NCBI GenBank assembly: GCA_947627415.1
Contig: CANQVU010000008.1
Coordinates: forward strand, 1-40,023
Source: an uncultured Clostridia bacterium
GTDB lineage: Bacteria; Bacillota; Clostridia; TANB77; CAG-508
DNA length: 40,023 nucleotides
Direction: 5' to 3'
How positions within the stretch are numbered: position 1 is the first letter of the stretch; every line of letters begins with the position of its first letter. The position numbers were made by a program, and so were the translations under genes. The notes under the pieces were generated by a model, which worked only from the letters and a program-made list of their open reading frames with translations, searched no databases and was not told the DNA's origin. Positions 37,644 to 40,023 of the stretch are shown piece after piece.

Positions 37644-39025
37644 AGAAAGTATTAACATTATTAGGAATTGCTTTATCAATTTTATTTATATTAGCTTGTA
37701 AATCAAATGCATATGAACTTAATCCTGAAGATTTTCCAGATGACTTTTATAAAGTAAATTTAGAAATAGATTGGATAGATTTCGATAATTTTTTAGGTGA
37801 AAGACCAGATTCAATAAAATTATATTTTACAGGTACATACTGGTGTATAGTAGGTTCTCCAAAAGATGAAAAATGTGAGGCAGAAGTGATTGTAAAAAAA
37901 GAAGATTGTACAATTAAGAGAATAGATGATACAAGAACTAAATGGATAACACATATTTATCTTCGCAACAAAGATGAATATGATTCTGATCAAAAAATAC
38001 AATATTATTTTAGTTCAATAGACAAAGATTTAGAAGATAAATATATAATTTTTGAACCGGAAAATAACAGTGGCATGATAGGAGAGGAGTACAGAGATAA
38101 TCCAGTAGTTATAAAAGTTCCAATAATTACAACTCTTAATGATACATATAATTTTACAGTAAATTGGAATGATGATAACAATAGAGACTATATAAGACCA
38201 CAAGGATATTTTGGTATGATAGTTAAGAATAATAGTGATGAAAGTAAATTATTATGGATGAATAATTCAGGTGGAGATTGGAAGAGTAATGTTTGGCATT
38301 GTTCTGAAATAATGTCAAGATATTTATTTAATAGTCACAATATACCAATAAAAGATAAACCTATTGTATATACTGGTTATCTTGAACCAAAATTTGGAGA
38401 TACAGTCCTTAATGATACGGTAACATTAATAAACAATTATAATTTTGAATTTTTGGTTAATGAAACAGAAGTTACAGTTAATTTGAGTCATGATCCTATT
38501 AAATTAGGCTATAATATTCCAGTAAAAGTTACTTGGAAGGATGAAGATGATAAAGATAAAATAAGACCAGAAAAATTAAATATAACAGCTTATGCAAATG
38601 AAAAAACTTTAATTAAAGGACAGATTAATAAAGAATCAAATTGGGAATATAAATTTACAAATTTATTAAAATATGATGGAACAGTTAATGGAGAAAGTCC
38701 TGTCGAGGCGAAATATAACTTAATTGTAGATAAAGTAAATGGATATACTTTTGAAATAATAGGAAATCAACTAGAAGGTTTTGAAATAATAGCAACTCAT
38801 AAAGCAGTAAAAAATGAAACAATAGATAAAGCAGAAACAGAGGTACTAGAAGTAGAATCACAACAACCAACGATACAACCACCAAAAACAGGTGGAAAAT
38901 ACGAACCTCCAATATTGTTTAATTCAAATCAATTATTAGTCATAATACCATTACTAATTTCAACAATAATTATAACAGGAATTGTATTAAATAAAAAAAT
39001 AATAAATAAAAATAAACAAAAATAA
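37640..39025 (+). CDS. Sortase-anchored surface protein with CnaB-like domains
   Basis: The 461-residue protein has a signal peptide (residues 1-25, SNA-YE as likely cleavage point). A long extracellular part has two CnaB-like stretches, FTVNWNDDNNRDYIRPQGY and VTWKDEDDKDKIRPEKLNI. The C-terminus has a sortase signal PPKTG at 414-418, a membrane helix and a Lys-rich tail. PPKTG resembles the (S/N/P)PxTG signals of clostridial class B sortases. It is the likely substrate of the sortase just upstream. LAC in the signal could also be a weak lipobox. Confidence 0.85.
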   Translation: MKKVLTLLGIALSILFILACKSNAYELNPEDFPDDFYKVNLEIDWIDFDNFLGERPDSIKLYFTGTYWCIVGSPKDEKCEAEVIVKKEDCTIKRIDDTRTKWITHIYLRNKDEYDSDQKIQYYFSSIDKDLEDKYIIFEPENNSGMIGEEYRDNPVVIKVPIITTLNDTYNFTVNWNDDNNRDYIRPQGYFGMIVKNNSDESKLLWMNNSGGDWKSNVWHCSEIMSRYLFNSHNIPIKDKPIVYTGYLEPKFGDTVLNDTVTLINNYNFEFLVNETEVTVNLSHDPIKLGYNIPVKVTWKDEDDKDKIRPEKLNITAYANEKTLIKGQINKESNWEYKFTNLLKYDGTVNGESPVEAKYNLIVDKVNGYTFEIIGNQLEGFEIIATHKAVKNETIDKAETEVLEVESQQPTIQPPKTGGKYEPPILFNSNQLLVIIPLLISTIIITGIVLNKKIINKNKQK

Positions 39026-39049
39026 TAATGCAATTTTATAAAATATATG

Positions 39050-39087
39050 AGAGTCATAAAATTATAAAAATTTTATGACTCTTTTTT
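39050..39087 (+). terminator. Terminator of the sortase operon
   Basis: AGAGTCATAAAATT (39050-39063) pairs with AATTTTATGACTCT (39069-39082) and T-rich bases follow. Confidence 0.85.
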
Positions 39088-39145
39088 CCTTATTCTTTGG
39101 TAACTAAATATTATTAAAAAACAATAAAAATAAGAACAAAATCCA

Positions 39146-39174
39146 TTGAAAAAAATGTCGTTATATAATATAAT
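39146..39174 (+). promoter_or_regulatory. Promoter of purM
   Basis: TTGAAA (39146-39151) and TATAAT (39169-39174) have a 17-base spacer. The ribosome site AAAGGAGAG follows before ATG 39197. Confidence 0.8.
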
Positions 39175-39196
39175 AGCACCAAAAGGAGAGATATAA

Positions 39197-40023
39197 ATGG
39201 AAAAGAGTTTTAGTGAAAGTTATAAAGCAGCAGGAGTAGATGTTACAGCAGGATATAAAGGAGTACAGCTAATGAAAAAAGCAGTGAAAGCAACATATAC
39301 AGATGCAGTAATATCAGATATAGGTGGATTTGGTGGACTTTATGCTCCACAAATTAATGATATGGAAGAACCGATTTTAGTTTCAGGAACAGATGGAGTA
39401 GGAACAAAACTAAAATTGGCTTTTTTAATGGACAAGCACGATACAATAGGAGAAGATTGTGTAGCAATGTGTGCAAATGATGTAATATGCACAGGAGCAA
39501 ATCCAATGTTCTTTTTAGACTATATGGCTTTAGGAAAAAATATACCAGAAAAAGTAGCAACAATAGTAGCAGGAGTAGCAGAAGGATGCAAAAAAGCAAA
39601 TTGTAGTTTAATAGGTGGAGAAACAGCAGAAATGCCAGGATTTTATCCAGAAGATGAATATGATTTGGCAGGATTTTGTGTTGGTATAGTTGATAAAAAG
39701 AAAATAATTGATAATAAAACAATAGAAATAGGAGATAAAGTAATAGGACTTAGCTCATCAGGAGTACATTCAAATGGATTTTCGTTGGTTAGAAAAGTAT
39801 TTAATATAAATAAAGAAACTATAAACGAATATGTAGATGAATTAGGAATGACAGTCGGAGAAGCTTTACTTAAACCTACAAAAATATATGTAAAACCAAT
39901 ACTTAAACTATTAAAAGAAGTAAAAGTAAAGGGAATATCTCATATAACAGGTGGAGGATTCTATGAAAACATGCCAAGAATGTTAAGAGAAGGAGTATCA
40001 TTAAAAATAGATAAAAACTCTTA
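39197..40023 (+). CDS. purM: AIR synthetase PurM (partial, cut by window end)
   Basis: Phosphoribosylformylglycinamidine cyclo-ligase closes the imidazole ring in purine synthesis. The visible 275 residues are open to the end of the window: [19 protein letters not shown] at the start, [54 protein letters not shown] and [14 protein letters not shown]. The family is near 340 residues, so about 65 are missing at the C-terminus. ATG 39197 follows AAAGGAGAG and its own promoter. Confidence 0.95.
   Translation, partial: MEKSFSESYKAAGVDVTAGYKGVQLMKKAVKATYTDAVISDIGGFGGLYAPQINDMEEPILVSGTDGVGTKLKLAFLMDKHDTIGEDCVAMCANDVICTGANPMFFLDYMALGKNIPEKVATIVAGVAEGCKKANCSLIGGETAEMPGFYPEDEYDLAGFCVGIVDKKKIIDNKTIEIGDKVIGLSSSGVHSNGFSLVRKVFNINKETINEYVDELGMTVGEALLKPTKIYVKPILKLLKEVKVKGISHITGGGFYENMPRMLREGVSLKIDKNS

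Noticed and set aside
39354..39722. Minus-strand open frame of 122 codons near the window end
   Set aside because: It is the shadow of purM, whose plus-strand frame carries all family motifs.

Overview
The window is AT-rich DNA with clostridial-type genes: strong GGAGG ribosome binding sites, frequent TTG and GTG starts, consensus TTGACA-17-TATAAT promoters, FtsQ, MurA, MreD and PBP2 homologues, and a class B sortase. It looks like an uncultured or anaerobic Clostridia/Firmicutes chromosome. This is inferred from gene content and composition, not from a search.

Layout. (1) 1-280: initiator tRNA-Met gene with promoter and terminator. (2) 280-8030: an accessory block. It holds a broken small gene, an AlwI-type restriction-modification pair (Dam-like methylase plus endonuclease), a separate operon HNH nuclease / DGQHR protein / PD-(D/E)XK-like protein, and a small reverse-strand gene. 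A 16-bp exact copy of the tRNA anticodon arm lies at its far end (8014-8029). (3) 8108-9046: HD-domain and ArsC/Spx-like genes. (4) 9191-17679: a type I-B (Tneap-like) CRISPR-Cas locus: decayed repeats, cas6-cas8b1-cas7-cas5-cas3, a cas4 stump joined to an N-terminally truncated cas1, cas2, leader, and an array of 13 repeats and 12 spacers. (5) 17674-22466: small HTH gene, radical SAM protein, MFS transporter, S4 protein, two small genes and a permease. (6) 22549-25988: mreD, PBP2 and minC. (7) 26020-29785: a three-gene reverse-strand cluster and a TetR/YhgE-Pip pair. (8) 29913-31692: purA and cdd on the minus strand. (9) 31846-36817: murA, ftsQ, two DUF881 genes, DUF1290 and trmB. (10) 36918-39025: sortase B and its CnaB surface protein. 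(11) 39197 to the end: purM, cut by the window.

Main observation. Seven +1 frame breaks in six genes (cas6 twice, a small HTH gene, mreD, murA, a DUF881 gene, trmB) share one form. In every case the zero-frame codon is CGG, and skipping its C gives GGA or GGT, a glycine codon, at a position where the protein needs exactly one residue. In cas6, murA and trmB that residue is a conserved family glycine. In all other sizeable genes CGG was not found in frame. Only two tiny genes, at 21025 and 21456, have an ordinary-looking in-frame CGG. Several of the affected genes are housekeeping genes, so independent decay is a poor explanation. The pattern suggests +1 (quadruplet CGGN) decoding as glycine, or else a systematic sequence error, which the raw reads could decide.

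The CRISPR system appears able to interfere if Cas6 is made through two such shifts. Its adaptation module looks damaged. The accessory block combines a known kind of restriction-modification pair with a three-gene nuclease cassette that I do not recognise as a described system.
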